Notes: generated from the sequence alone by a model not told the origin. A DNA stretch of 64,000 nucleotides from Sporolactobacillus sp. Y61 (GCF_040529185.1 NZ_CP159510.1:1674001-1738000), one strand, 5' to 3'. Positions 1 to 9,024 are shown, numbered from the stretch's first letter. Numbers and translations are program-made.

Positions 1-546
1 GATTTCCTGAACGCACGTATTTTTGATGACGGCGTTCTGACGCTTAAGGATCTTGAGGGCAAGGATCCGGAAGAGATGATTGACGACCTGTATGACAGGG
101 CAATTGCCAAATACGACAAGAAGGAAGAACAGTTCACGCCGGAGCGGATGCGCGAATTCGAGCGGGTGATCATGCTGCGGACGGTCGACACGAAGTGGAT
201 GGATCACATCGATGCGATGGAACAGCTCCGCGAAGGGATCTACCTCCGGGCTTACGGCCAGGTTGACCCGTACCGCGCCTATCAGGTCGAAGGCTACAAG
301 ATGTTCGAAGAAATGATTGCGAGCATCGAAGAGGAAGTAGTAAACTTCCTGATGCGTGCTGAAATTCGTGAGCCGGAAGAGCCGATTAAACGCGAGCGCG
401 TCACTCACGGTCTGCACGTCATTTCAGGCGGTCAGGATGATAAGCCGAAGAAGAAAAAACCGTTTGTCCGTAAGATGCATGTCGGGCGTAACGACCCATG
501 CCCATGCGGCAGCGGTAAAAAATATAAGAACTGCCACGGTAAATAA
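1..546 (+). CDS. secA: Protein translocase ATPase SecA, C-terminal part (5' end outside the window)
   Basis: This is the C-terminal end of SecA, the cytoplasmic ATPase that drives preproteins through SecYEG. The reading frame is open from base 1, so the gene starts upstream of the window. The visible part covers the helical scaffold region (the stretch around KWMDHIDAMEQLREGI) and a basic linker, and it ends in the zinc-binding SEC-C motif with CPCGSGKKYKNCHG, the CxCx8CH ligand set used to bind lipids and SecB-like partners. prfB follows after 29 bp, the order seen in Bacillus. The identity is certain. Only the 5' extent is unknown. Confidence 0.97.
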   Translation, partial: DFLNARIFDDGVLTLKDLEGKDPEEMIDDLYDRAIAKYDKKEEQFTPERMREFERVIMLRTVDTKWMDHIDAMEQLREGIYLRAYGQVDPYRAYQVEGYKMFEEMIASIEEEVVNFLMRAEIREPEEPIKRERVTHGLHVISGGQDDKPKKKKPFVRKMHVGRNDPCPCGSGKKYKNCHGK

Positions 547-575
547 GTCCAGGCAGTAAGAAAGCAGGATGAACA

Positions 576-1676
576 ATGGAATTATCAGAAATGAAACATG
601 AAATCGACGAGATGGCAGGCCGTCTCAAAGAATTTAGGGGTCTCTTTGACTTAGACAGCAAAAAGGAGCGTATCGCCGAGCTTGAGGAACAGATGACCCT
701 GCCCGGTTTCTGGGATGATAATGAAAAAGCCCAGAAAGTGATCGATGAATCCAATGAATTGAAGGGCAAGGTCGACTCCCTCAGCGAGCTGATCACGAAG
801 TTTGAAGATCTTCAGGTGGCCTATGAACTCGTGAAAGAGGAAAATGACGCTGACCTGAAAAACGAACTGGAGACCTCACTTGCCGAAGCCGGTAAGGCAT
901 TCGATCATTATGAAACGCAGCTGCTGCTCAGCGGCAAACATGACCGGAACAATGCGATTCTGGAACTGCATCCCGGCGCCGGTGGGACAGAGGCCCAGGA
1001 CTGGGCGTCCATGCTGCTGCGGATGTACACACGCTGGGCGGAACGCCACGGCTACTCTGTCGAGACGCTCGACTATCTGCCGGGGGATGAAGCCGGTGTG
1101 AAGAGCGTCACCCTGCTGATCAAAGGTCCGGATGCCTACGGCTATCTGAAAACGGAAAAAGGCATTCACCGTCTGGTCCGTATTTCTCCGTTTGACGCAG
1201 CAGGCAGGCGTCATACGTCCTTTGTTTCCTGCGAGGTGACTCCGGAACTCGATGACAGTATCGACATTGACATCCGTCCGGAAGACGTGAAAATGGAAGT
1301 GTTCCGTTCCAGCGGCGCCGGTGGGCAGCATATCAATAAAACGTCATCGGCGGTCCGGCTGATCCATATTCCGACCGGGATTGTGGTCAGCTGCCAGTCT
1401 GAACGTTCTCAGTTTCAGAACCGGGATCAGGCGATGAAGATGCTGAAATCGCGTCTCTACCAGATGGAGGAAGAAAAACGCGAAGCAGAAAAAGCCGCTC
1501 TGCACGGTGAACAGAAGGAAATTGGCTGGGGCAGTCAGATCCGTTCCTATGTTTTCCATCCGTATTCGATGGTGAAAGATCACCGGACGAATGTGGAAAT
1601 CGGCGATGTGAACCGGGTGATGGACGGAGACATCGATCCATTCATCGATGCCTGTCTCAGACTGAATCTGTCATGA
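576..1676 (+). CDS. prfB: Peptide chain release factor 2 (RF2), readable in one frame
   Basis: RF2 recognises UGA and UAA stop codons and triggers peptide release. The 366-residue protein has the SPF anticodon-like tripeptide at residues 204-206 and the catalytic GGQ at 249-251. The start ATG at 576 follows an AGGA-type ribosome site. Most bacteria make RF2 through a programmed +1 shift at CTTTGAC, a few bases after an AGGGGG element. Here AGGGG (636-640) and CTTTGAC (644-650) are both present, but the interval is one base shorter than in the classical site, so the frame reads through as Arg-Gly-Leu-Phe-Asp without a stop. The gene itself ends in TGA. A hairpin terminator follows. Confidence 0.97.
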   Translation: MELSEMKHEIDEMAGRLKEFRGLFDLDSKKERIAELEEQMTLPGFWDDNEKAQKVIDESNELKGKVDSLSELITKFEDLQVAYELVKEENDADLKNELETSLAEAGKAFDHYETQLLLSGKHDRNNAILELHPGAGGTEAQDWASMLLRMYTRWAERHGYSVETLDYLPGDEAGVKSVTLLIKGPDAYGYLKTEKGIHRLVRISPFDAAGRRHTSFVSCEVTPELDDSIDIDIRPEDVKMEVFRSSGAGGQHINKTSSAVRLIHIPTGIVVSCQSERSQFQNRDQAMKMLKSRLYQMEEEKREAEKAALHGEQKEIGWGSQIRSYVFHPYSMVKDHRTNVEIGDVNRVMDGDIDPFIDACLRLNLS

Positions 1677-1690
1677 TCAGGACTGAAAAA

Positions 1691-1714
1691 GGAGCCTCGA
1701 CGGCTCCTTTTTTT
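1691..1714 (+). terminator. Rho-independent terminator of secA-prfB
   Basis: GGAGCC (1691-1696) pairs with GGCTCC (1702-1707) around a 5-base loop and is followed by seven T. It lies 15 bp after the prfB stop and separates prfB from the next gene. Confidence 0.85.
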
Positions 1715-1819
1715 ACTTTGAGAAGAAAAACTCCACTGATTGAAATTTCACTTTATTTATCTTATTGCCGGGATGTGTCCCGGCTCCTCATCAAAAACAG
1801 GAACAAAGGAGCACAAGTC

Positions 1820-2716
1820 ATGTCTTTCCTGGCGAAAAGGGACAAGCATGCTGCCGCACCACGCGGATGGAAAGCGGCGGTACTGGATTATTTTTATGTG
1901 ATTGCCGGTGCGACAATTCTCGGTATTTCTTTTAATCTTTTTCAGCTGCCCAATCAAATTGCAGCGGGGGGTGTCAGCGGGATCGGCATTATTCTGCACT
2001 GGACACTCGGCTGGGAGCCGGCCTATGTCCTCTGGGGACTGAATATCCCGCTTTTTATCATCGGCATCCTGATGCTCGGGAAGAGCTTCGGTTATTTTGA
2101 TTATGCGCTTAAGACGCTGATTGGTACGCTGATGCTGCCGCTCTCCGTTTTTCTGACGGCAGACTGGCCGGCTGCGACCCACAATGCGCTGCTCGGCGCA
2201 CTTTTTGGCGGGATTGGGGTCGGACTGGGGCTGGGCATCGTCTTTCGCGGACGCGGCTCGACCGGTGGCACCGCGCTTGCCGGTCAGGTCTTCCAGAAGT
2301 TTACCGGGCTCTCACTTGGTTTCTGCGTGTCGGCCATTGACGGTGCGATTGTCCTTGCTTCTGCCTTTACGCTCTCCCTGGAATCAGCACTTTATGCGCT
2401 GATCAGCATTTATCTTCAGGCAAAAATGATCGACGTCGTCCAGCTCGGGTTCAATACAGAGAAAATGGCTCTCGTGATTTCAAACAGGGAAGACAAGATG
2501 CGGCGCGCCATTCTCGAGGAGATCGACCGGGGGGTGACGCGGATCAGCAGCCGCGGCGGCTATACGGGGGATGACCGGCCGATGCTGATGACTGTCGTTT
2601 CGCAGAGCGAGCTGACTCATCTCAAACAGTTGATCCGCTCCATTGATCCCGAAGCCTTTTTTATCGTCACGAATGCGACGGAAGTATTCGGCAAGGGATT
2701 TTACCGGGGAGTCTGA
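1820..2716 (+). CDS. YitT/YpjC family membrane protein (DUF161 plus DUF2179)
   Basis: A 298-residue integral membrane protein of the YitT family, whose function is not established. The N-terminal two thirds contain about five hydrophobic helices with the glycine-rich AAGGVSGIGII stretch typical of the family. The C-terminal ~90 residues form the soluble DUF2179 domain (from about MALVISNRED to the end). The start was set at ATG 1820 because AAAGGAG lies just upstream and because the in-frame upstream ATG at 1673 would overlap the prfB terminator. In B. subtilis the related yvjA occupies the same place. The cytochrome c gene cccB that follows it there is absent here. Confidence 0.85.
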   Translation: MSFLAKRDKHAAAPRGWKAAVLDYFYVIAGATILGISFNLFQLPNQIAAGGVSGIGIILHWTLGWEPAYVLWGLNIPLFIIGILMLGKSFGYFDYALKTLIGTLMLPLSVFLTADWPAATHNALLGALFGGIGVGLGLGIVFRGRGSTGGTALAGQVFQKFTGLSLGFCVSAIDGAIVLASAFTLSLESALYALISIYLQAKMIDVVQLGFNTEKMALVISNREDKMRRAILEEIDRGVTRISSRGGYTGDDRPMLMTVVSQSELTHLKQLIRSIDPEAFFIVTNATEVFGKGFYRGV

Positions 2717-2796
2717 TTTTTTTCATTTCTGTCGCATCCTGTCAGATCTTGAAATTGAAATGTAATATTTTTCTTACGTAATCGGTCGGGTTTGAA

Positions 2797-2805
2797 TGGT
2801 ATAAT
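2797..2805 (+). promoter_or_regulatory. Extended -10 promoter for ftsEX
   Basis: TGGTATAAT is a perfect extended -10 element (TG, one base, TATAAT). No good -35 is seen at 17 bp. Transcription would begin near 2812, leaving a leader of about 210 bases before ftsE. Confidence 0.55.
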
Positions 2806-2854
2806 AAAAATTGATTAAGGTCGCTCGTGGCAAGTTCTGATACATAAGGAAGGC

Positions 2855-2967
2855 GGCAGAGCAGGCAGAGAAATCCGCAGAATCTGTCGACCTGTGTCAT
2901 TTTGCATCAGCCGGGATACCCGCTTATTTTACCGGCTGTTCGAATAGTTTTAAAAACAGGCTCTGCC
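2855..2967 (+). other. Nested inverted repeats in the ftsE 5' leader
   Basis: GGCAGAGC (2855-2862) is the exact complement of GCTCTGCC (2960-2967). Between them CAGCCGG (2908-2914) pairs with CCGGCTG (2932-2938). The two stems nest, giving a long stem-loop in the predicted leader RNA. No known riboswitch class was recognised. Confidence 0.4.
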
Positions 2968-3025
2968 AGGGAAACAGAGAGACTTTGGTTAAATTTTTCA
3001 AAGGGAGCATGGGGGAACACAACAT

Positions 3026-3721
3026 ATGGAAGACATGATTCAGATGCAGAATGTCTGGAAAGCTTACCCTAATGGTGTCATGGCACTAAATGGTATTGAT
3101 CTCTCGGTTAAGAAAGGCGAATTTGTCTATATCGTCGGACCCAGTGGGGCCGGCAAGTCAACGTTTATCAAGATGATTTTCAGAGAACTGAAACCAACGA
3201 GAGGCAAAATTCTTGTCGCTCATAAAGATATAGCTAAGCTGAAAGAAAGACAGGTTCCTTATCTGAGACGGAAGATCGGCATTGTTTTCCAGGATTTTCG
3301 TCTGCTTCCGAAACTGACTGTTTATGAAAATGTCGCTTTCGCGCTTGAAGTGATCGAGGAGCCGCCGCGCGTGATCAAACGCCGCGTGATGGAGGTCCTG
3401 GATCTTGTCGGACTGAAGCATAAAATACGTTCCTTCCCCAATCAGCTCTCCGGCGGCGAGCAGCAGCGCGTATCGATTGCCCGTTCTATCTGTAACCGTC
3501 CACCGGTCCTGATCGCCGATGAACCGACGGGGAACCTCGATCCGGAAACCTCCTGGCAGATCATGGATGTATTCAAAAGGATCAACGAACAGGGGACAAC
3601 GATTGTCATGGCGACACACAACCGTGATATCGTGGACCGGATCAAGCACAGAGTCATTGCCCTTGAGGGCGGCATGATCGTCCGGGATGAAGAAGAAGGG
3701 GGTTACGGTTATGAAGCTTAG
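3026..3721 (+). CDS. ftsE: Cell division ATP-binding protein FtsE
   Basis: FtsE is the ABC-type ATPase of the FtsEX complex, which activates cell-wall hydrolases at the membrane (in Bacillus, CwlO). It has Walker [10 protein letters not shown] near residue 40, the signature LSGGEQQR near 140 and Walker B VLIADEP. The length of 231 residues is normal. ATG 3026 is well spaced from a GGGGGA ribosome site. ATG 3035, which would give the family-typical MIQMQNV start, is the alternative. The gene overlaps ftsX by 11 bp, so the two are translationally coupled. Confidence 0.96.
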   Translation: MEDMIQMQNVWKAYPNGVMALNGIDLSVKKGEFVYIVGPSGAGKSTFIKMIFRELKPTRGKILVAHKDIAKLKERQVPYLRRKIGIVFQDFRLLPKLTVYENVAFALEVIEEPPRVIKRRVMEVLDLVGLKHKIRSFPNQLSGGEQQRVSIARSICNRPPVLIADEPTGNLDPETSWQIMDVFKRINEQGTTIVMATHNRDIVDRIKHRVIALEGGMIVRDEEEGGYGYEA

Positions 3722-4604
3722 GACACTGCACAGACACGTTAATGAGAGCTTCAAAAGCCTGGGTCGAAACGGATGGATGACCTTTGCCTCCGTCAGTGCC
3801 GTAACCGTCTCTCTCATTCTGGTCGGACTGTTTCTGATGGTGCTCTTCAATCTGAATAAAATTGCCGGAGATATTGAGAGTGATGTGGAAGTTCGCGTCT
3901 ATGTCGATCAGTCGGCGACGCAGGCGGATACAAACCGGCTGGAGAATCAGCTGAAGGGGATCAATAATGTGCAGTCCGTCGCCTATCAGCCTAAAGAAGA
4001 AGGGCTGAATAATCTGATGGACAGTCTCGGCAGTGACAAGAAGACGTTTAAGGATCTGACGAAACAGAATCCGCTCCCGAACGCCTTTATCCTGAAAACC
4101 GATCAGCCGGAACAGACGATCGGTGTTGCGTCAGAAGTGAAAAGTCTGTCGCATGTGTCCGACGTCCGCTACGGAAAAGGGACTGTTGAGAAACTGTTCA
4201 AGTTCATCAACATCGCGCGGAATGTCGGTATCGTGTTGATTATCGGTCTGCTGTTTACATCGATCTTCCTGATCGCCAACACGATCAAACTGACGATTGT
4301 TGCCCGACGCCGGGAAATCGAAATTATGAAATATGTCGGTGCGACCAATGCCTTTGTCCGCTGGCCTTATTTCCTTGAAGGGCTGATGATGGGCGTTCTT
4401 GGAGCAGTGATTCCGGTCGTTCTGGTTATTATTGTTTATCATTTTGCCTATTATAATCTTGGGGGCAGTTTATCCCAGATGTTTATCAGGCTGATTCCTT
4501 ATCAAACGATGACGCTTCATCTCAGCCTGCTTCTGGTCGGCATTGGCGCAGCAATCGGCGTCTGGGGCAGTCTGAGTTCAGTACGGAAATTTCTCAAGGT
4601 CTGA
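3711..4604 (+). CDS. ftsX: Cell division membrane protein FtsX
   Basis: FtsX is the four-helix membrane subunit of FtsEX and passes ATP-driven changes to extracellular amidase or endopeptidase partners. Hydrophobic helices lie near residues 22-45, 170-195, 220-245 and 270-290, with an extracellular loop (about 50-165) between the first two. The start was placed at ATG 3711 because AAGGGGG lies 8 bp upstream and because the resulting 297 residues match B. subtilis FtsX. It overlaps the end of ftsE. Confidence 0.95.
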   Translation: MKLRTLHRHVNESFKSLGRNGWMTFASVSAVTVSLILVGLFLMVLFNLNKIAGDIESDVEVRVYVDQSATQADTNRLENQLKGINNVQSVAYQPKEEGLNNLMDSLGSDKKTFKDLTKQNPLPNAFILKTDQPEQTIGVASEVKSLSHVSDVRYGKGTVEKLFKFINIARNVGIVLIIGLLFTSIFLIANTIKLTIVARRREIEIMKYVGATNAFVRWPYFLEGLMMGVLGAVIPVVLVIIVYHFAYYNLGGSLSQMFIRLIPYQTMTLHLSLLLVGIGAAIGVWGSLSSVRKFLKV

Positions 4605-4694
4605 AAGGCAACACCGGCCACGGACGATGATCATTTCTGGAGCTGTTGACTGCTGCCCGGGGCGTATTTTACAGATACTGAAGGAGGCAGCAGG

Positions 4695-6155
4695 ATGAAA
4701 AAATTCAGCGGCAAAATAGTCGCTTTACTGATGGTGCTGTCGCTCGTGATTGGTGGAGCGGCGGGTTCTTTTGTGGTATACAGCCTGACCAAGAGCAATG
4801 AACAGACGACGGCGCCGGCCGTGGAGACCGGTTCAGCCGCGGCAGACCAGGAGACCGCAAAAATAAAAGCCATTCACGATTTAATTGAAAAAGACTATTT
4901 TCAGAAAGTCGACAGCAGCAAGCTGTATGACGGCGCGATAAAAGGGATGATCAGCGCGCTGGGTGATCCCTTCTCAAGCTACATGAATGCCAAAAATGCC
5001 ACAGCATTCACCGAATCCCTTTCTTCATCCTTCCAGGGGATCGGAGCCGAAGTCCAGATGGTCGGAAACAGAGTGAGTGTTGTTTCACCGATCAAGGGAT
5101 CACCGGCTGAGAAAGCCGGCATCAGGCCAAATGATCAGATCGTTTCTATCGATGGGAAGACGACGGAGGGCCTCGACATCAACGAAGCCGTCAGCCGGAT
5201 CCGCGGAAAAAAAGGAACGGTCGTCAAACTGGGTATCCGGCGTCCGGGCACGGATAATGAACTTAGCTTTTCTATTAAGCGTGATGACATTCCGCTGCGC
5301 ACGGTTGACAGCCGGATGATCCGGCAGTCAGGCAGTCAGATCGGATATATCGCCATTACACAGTTTAACGAAAAAACCGACCAGGAGTTTGCAGACGCCC
5401 TGACATCTCTTGAAAAACAGAAACTGCAGGGCCTGATTGTGGATGTGCGCGGGAACCCGGGCGGCTATCTGCAGGCTGTTGAAAAAATAGCCAACCTGAT
5501 TGTGCCGAATCAGAAGCCGATTGTTCAGATCGAAGACCGACAGGGTAAGCGTCAGCCGTTTTACTCAACATCGAATAAGAAAAAGAACTATCCGATTGTC
5601 GGTCTGATCGATGGCGGCAGTGCATCAGCGTCGGAAATTCTGGCCGGCGCCCTGAAACAGGCCGGAGGTTACCGCCTGGTCGGTGAAAAATCATTCGGTA
5701 AAGGGACGGTTCAGCAGGGCATTCAGCTTTCTGATAAAAGTGAACTGAAACTGACCACCAATAAGTGGCTGACGCCAGACGGAGACTGGATCCACAAGAA
5801 AGGGGTTCAGCCGACAATTCAAGTGAAGCAGCCGGATTATTTCTATGCCGCACCGCTGGTTCTGAAGAAGGACCAGGTTCTGAAGCCGGATCAGACGAGC
5901 TCGCATATTGCTGACGCTCAGAAGATGCTGAAAGCGGCCGGATTTGATCCGAAGCGTGCTGACGGGTACTTCAGCAGAGAGACAACCCGTGCGGTCAGCG
6001 CTTTTCAGAAGGACGTCAGTCTGCCTGTGACAGGAAACATTGATCAGAAAACAGCTGAAGCGCTTCAGGCAGCTACGCTGAAAGCCATTGCCAGTCCGAA
6101 GAACGATCGCCAGCTCAGTGCGGCGGTTCAGGAAGTTCTGAAAGAAATCAAATAA
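4695..6155 (+). CDS. ctpB: S41 family C-terminal processing peptidase CtpB
   Basis: CtpB is a secreted PDZ serine protease. In B. subtilis it cleaves SpoIVFA to help release SigK during sporulation. The 486 residues comprise an N-terminal membrane anchor (about 5-30), a PDZ domain (about 95-180), the S41 core and a C-terminal peptidoglycan-binding domain (about 410-460). The catalytic Ser/Lys/Gln set fits Ser311 (in GGSASASE), Lys336 and Gln340 (in GKGTVQ), the same 25-residue and 4-residue spacing as in B. subtilis CtpB. GAAGGAGG precedes the ATG. It sits between ftsX and minJ as in Bacillus. Confidence 0.93.
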   Translation: MKKFSGKIVALLMVLSLVIGGAAGSFVVYSLTKSNEQTTAPAVETGSAAADQETAKIKAIHDLIEKDYFQKVDSSKLYDGAIKGMISALGDPFSSYMNAKNATAFTESLSSSFQGIGAEVQMVGNRVSVVSPIKGSPAEKAGIRPNDQIVSIDGKTTEGLDINEAVSRIRGKKGTVVKLGIRRPGTDNELSFSIKRDDIPLRTVDSRMIRQSGSQIGYIAITQFNEKTDQEFADALTSLEKQKLQGLIVDVRGNPGGYLQAVEKIANLIVPNQKPIVQIEDRQGKRQPFYSTSNKKKNYPIVGLIDGGSASASEILAGALKQAGGYRLVGEKSFGKGTVQQGIQLSDKSELKLTTNKWLTPDGDWIHKKGVQPTIQVKQPDYFYAAPLVLKKDQVLKPDQTSSHIADAQKMLKAAGFDPKRADGYFSRETTRAVSAFQKDVSLPVTGNIDQKTAEALQAATLKAIASPKNDRQLSAAVQEVLKEIK

Positions 6156-6170
6156 ATGACAAAGCATGAA

Positions 6171-6193
6171 AACCGGGGAAACCCGGTTTTTTC
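6171..6193 (+). terminator. Rho-independent terminator after ctpB
   Basis: AACCGGG and CCCGGTT pair around a GAAA tetraloop, followed by a run of T. It closes the ftsEX-ctpB unit. Confidence 0.9.
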
Positions 6194-6339
6194 TTCTTTC
6201 TGGCAATCCTGTCGCCACGCGCGGTCAGCCTGAATATATGAATGCTGAATCGATCGCTTTTTCAGTTCAGGACTCAAGTTATTTTCAGGACAGAAATTTA
6301 ATGGCCAAAGTTCAGGTCTTATCGGCGAAAAGCCAAAAT

Positions 6340-6835
6340 TTACTTGAATCTCACTTGATCAATTGCCTTTTTAAGTCTTTCATCTTGATTCGTACCTATA
6401 ACCAATTTTTCTCCTGTTGTATTCAACTCCCTTGTTGCCTCCCAAATTATATATTTTTTCACCACGAGAGTTAAATCGAATTCCTATTCCTCCAAATCGA
6501 GAGATCGTACTATAATTTACCGGATAATAATAAGCAATACTTTTAAAGGGAATCTTTTTGTAGCGAATGTGAAACGGAAAAAATCGAAAATATACACCGT
6601 CTGTCCTGACCTCAATAGTAAACGTGACAAGAAAGAATAATAGCGGGAACAAAATTCCAAGCAATAACAAATAGCCAGATAAATCACGTGGAGTGTCAAT
6701 ATTATTAAATAAGGTGATATTTAAAATAAATGTTATCCATGCGGAGGCAGAAATTAAAATCACCGGCCAAAAAAGAATAGGAGAATTCCAAAACCCCTGG
6801 ACCTCACGTAAAGTAGCGTCAGTTTTTTTTCCCAT
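6340..6835 (-). pseudogene. DUF6141 family membrane protein, frameshifted near the C-terminus
   Basis: The minus-strand frame from ATG 6835 (ribosome site AAAGGA) encodes two membrane helices and a PH-like beta domain with RFFPFHI and KIYNLGGNKGV, which resembles DUF6141 proteins. The original frame runs to a premature stop near 6380. Directly after the NKGV motif, the neighbouring frame encodes LNTTGEKLVIGT and a helical end up to a TAA at 6340-6342, which is the usual end of the family. One explanation is loss of one copy of a tandem TTGAA (5 bp), since that would restore GVELNTTGEK. The region is markedly richer in AT than its neighbours, which suggests acquisition. Family assignment is from memory of the motif pattern. 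Confidence 0.65.
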
Positions 6836-7109
6836 GTTATCATTCCTTTGTTGTTTTTTCGCGGTACCTGACCGTAGAAAATAATAAAGCGCTTAAATTT
6901 TTTACTGCCCCGGAGATTTTTCGAACTGAATATGATGTTCTCCAACAGAGACCTTCCCTGTTCAAAATAACAAATAGAATCTATTTTATTGGGAATGATT
7001 ACCCCGTTTCATCGTTTTTTTCAGCAAATTGTTCACAGTGGGAGTGTTTTTGCTGTATTCTTAAACTAATAGATTCTTCATTTTGCTGATGATTGTGGAG
7101 GAAATTCGA

Positions 7110-8294
7110 ATGGCGGATATTGTGCGATCGATCTTATCAGGCCTTGCCTCTTTTTTCTTAAATCCGGTTTTTTACCTGCTGGTTGCCGGACTGTTTCTGT
7201 TCAGTGCGCAGCGTGTCCGGCGGGAGCGACGCTCATTTCATGTTAAGGCATATGGCATGTTCAATACGATTTTCAGGAGTATTGTGCCCTCTTTACTCAT
7301 GGGGCTCAGCGGATCAGTACTCCTGCTTGTTTCCGGTACGGCGCTGACGCAGGGGGTAATCGTGCTGTTCTCCTGTGCTTATCTGGTCATCATGCTGACG
7401 ACGCAGCTTCGTTTTCTTTCACCGGCGATTGCTGGTGGTCTGGCCATGCCTGCTGCATGGTTCATGCCTGATTTTCAGACGCCTTTTTCGCTGATCAACC
7501 GCTGGATCAGTGAGATCCGCGAGGTGAACTTCTTTTCTCTCGGCGTCTTCGTCGTCGTCTGTATGCTGATGGAGTGCCTGCTCGTTTATCTCTGGGGTGC
7601 GTCTCAGTCCTCTCCGCGGCTGATTAACAGTCGTCGCGGCGGACTCGCAGGGGCTCATGAAGCAAGTGAGTTATGGATTGTCCCGCTCCTGCTCTTACTT
7701 CCTTCTCCCTCGGGACCCATAGGGTCGGCGGGCCCCTGGCCGTTTATTCCCGATACAGGTAGTTCGTACGGTCTGATCATGTTTCCACTTGGCGTCGGTA
7801 TTGCTCAGCTGATCACGCACACACTTCCCGGGCGTGCTGTACGTGAGACGGGTCACTGGCTGTTAATCTGTACAGGATTTACGGCACTTTTTGTGGGGCT
7901 GGCCTGGCCGGATCTGCACCTGCCCTTCATGGCGGTGATCGGTGGTCTTCTGGCCCTGGTCGGGCGCCTGGGTCTGGTCTGGTATCATCATTACCTGCGC
8001 GAGTCGCGCCCCTTTTATTACACCATGCCGAATCAGGGCATTCGCGTCATCGGCGTCATTCCGCATACTCCTGGCGCACGGATGGGAATTCTCTCCGGTG
8101 AACAGATTCTGCAGGTGAATGATGTTACGGTGACAAGTGAATATGATTTTTATCAGGCTCTGCAGAAAAATCCGGCCTATTGTAAACTGGAAGTACTCGA
8201 CCGGTTTGGGGAACCACGCTTTGTTAAGGGCACAATACATGAGGGTGACAGTCACAGAATTGGACTGCTTTTTCTTGAGCCGGAAATGGGTTAA
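7110..8294 (+). CDS. minJ: Cell division topological determinant MinJ (PDZ membrane protein)
   Basis: MinJ links DivIVA to MinCD at poles and septa in Bacillus. The 394-residue protein has about seven to eight hydrophobic helices over residues 10-305 and a C-terminal PDZ domain (about 310-390) with GIRVIGVIPHTPGARMGI and EQILQVND. ATG 7110 was chosen over the in-frame ATG at 7083 because GTGGAGG lies 8 bp upstream and because the length then matches B. subtilis MinJ (397). Position between ctpB and uvrB also agrees with Bacillus. Sequence identity to MinJ is probably low, so position and topology carry much of the call. Confidence 0.82.
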   Translation: MADIVRSILSGLASFFLNPVFYLLVAGLFLFSAQRVRRERRSFHVKAYGMFNTIFRSIVPSLLMGLSGSVLLLVSGTALTQGVIVLFSCAYLVIMLTTQLRFLSPAIAGGLAMPAAWFMPDFQTPFSLINRWISEIREVNFFSLGVFVVVCMLMECLLVYLWGASQSSPRLINSRRGGLAGAHEASELWIVPLLLLLPSPSGPIGSAGPWPFIPDTGSSYGLIMFPLGVGIAQLITHTLPGRAVRETGHWLLICTGFTALFVGLAWPDLHLPFMAVIGGLLALVGRLGLVWYHHYLRESRPFYYTMPNQGIRVIGVIPHTPGARMGILSGEQILQVNDVTVTSEYDFYQALQKNPAYCKLEVLDRFGEPRFVKGTIHEGDSHRIGLLFLEPEMG

Positions 8295-8330
8295 AAAGAC
8301 AAAGCGGACCTGCCTCATGCGAAGGTTATG

Positions 8331-8469
8331 TATGGAACATAATCCGGTAAAATAACCGAGCGGCTCTTTTTCCAGATTTTCATAGTTTGGAAATGGAGCT
8401 TTGAGAGGTGCGCTGCCCGTGACGTCTGAAAGCGGGAGCCGTATCGGAGCATTTCCCGGATGTTCCATA
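8331..8469. repeat. 139-bp nested inverted-repeat element upstream of abrB
   Basis: TATGGAACAT (8331-8340) is repeated exactly inverted as ATGTTCCATA (8460-8469). The pairing continues inward with TCCGG against CCGGA, and CGGCTC (8361-8366) pairs with GAGCCG (8436-8441). The element fills most of the minJ-abrB gap. It could be a structured RNA or a decayed palindromic mobile element. No family was recognised. Confidence 0.5.
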
Positions 8470-8538
8470 AATCTGAAATAAAACGCTGACGGACAAAGAA
8501 ATTCCATGGGCGTTAAATGTTAATGTTATCCAGTATTG

Positions 8539-8547
8539 TGCTATGAT
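8539..8547 (+). promoter_or_regulatory. Extended -10 promoter of abrB
   Basis: TGCTATGAT fits an extended -10 element (TG, one base, TATGAT), 46 bp before the abrB start. The -35 region is weak. Confidence 0.5.
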
Positions 8548-8592
8548 TTACTTAGGGATCGTATAAATCCAGGAAAGGAGAAAAAATGAAGC

Positions 8593-8892
8593 ATGAAATC
8601 CACCGGTATTGTACGTAAAGTAGACGAGCTGGGCCGCGTCGTGATTCCCATAGAACTGAGAAGAACGTTGAATATTAAAGAAGGCGATCCACTGGAAATC
8701 TTTACTGAAGAGGATCGAATTATTTTCCAGAAATATGTTCCAAGCATGGCCTGCCAGATTACGAATGAAGTCTCGCCGGACAACCTGGTTCTGGCAAACG
8801 GAAAACTGATTCTGAGCCGGAAAGCAGCGAAAGAAGTAGTCAGCGAAATAGAAAAGTATATGGGTGAAGATGCACATTCAAAAAATATATGA
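8593..8892 (+). CDS. abrB: AbrB family transition-state regulator
   Basis: AbrB is a swapped-hairpin DNA-binding protein that represses post-exponential genes until Spo0A~P lowers its level. The N-terminal domain MKSTGIVRKVDELGRVVIPI is almost identical to B. subtilis AbrB, and the C-terminal oligomerisation domain is present (ACQITNEVSPDN and onward). The 99-residue length is typical. AGGAAAGGAG lies 12 bp before the ATG. Abh is a close paralogue and cannot be excluded by sequence alone. Its place next to uvrB differs from B. subtilis abrB. Confidence 0.85.
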   Translation: MKSTGIVRKVDELGRVVIPIELRRTLNIKEGDPLEIFTEEDRIIFQKYVPSMACQITNEVSPDNLVLANGKLILSRKAAKEVVSEIEKYMGEDAHSKNI

Positions 8893-8905
8893 TACGTTAC
8901 AGTAC

Positions 8906-8944
8906 AAACGCTTCCAGCCGTCACAGGGTGAGGGAGCGTTTTTG
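8906..8944 (+). terminator. Terminator after abrB
   Basis: AACGCTTCC (8907-8914 region) pairs imperfectly with GGGAGCGTT (8932-8940) and is followed by T. Confidence 0.6.
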
Positions 8945-8982
8945 TTGTGTGTTCAGATAGTGAAAAGCGCACCTTCCTTCCG

Positions 8983-8996
8983 GGAATATTTGTTCG
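8983..8996 (+). promoter_or_regulatory. LexA (DinR) SOS box candidate upstream of uvrBA
   Basis: GGAATATTTGTTCG matches eight of the ten fixed positions of the Bacillus SOS box CGAAC-N4-GTTCG. It lies about 30 bp before the uvrB -10 element, and uvrBA is an SOS operon in B. subtilis, which supports the call. Confidence 0.5.
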
Positions 8997-9024
8997 CTTT
9001 TTCTGTCCTTTCACCCTTTGGATA

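Noticed and set aside
1673..1819. A longer YitT protein starting at ATG 1673, overlapping the prfB stop.
   Set aside because: The extension would be translated through the prfB terminator and lacks a ribosome site. ATG 1820 has a good one.
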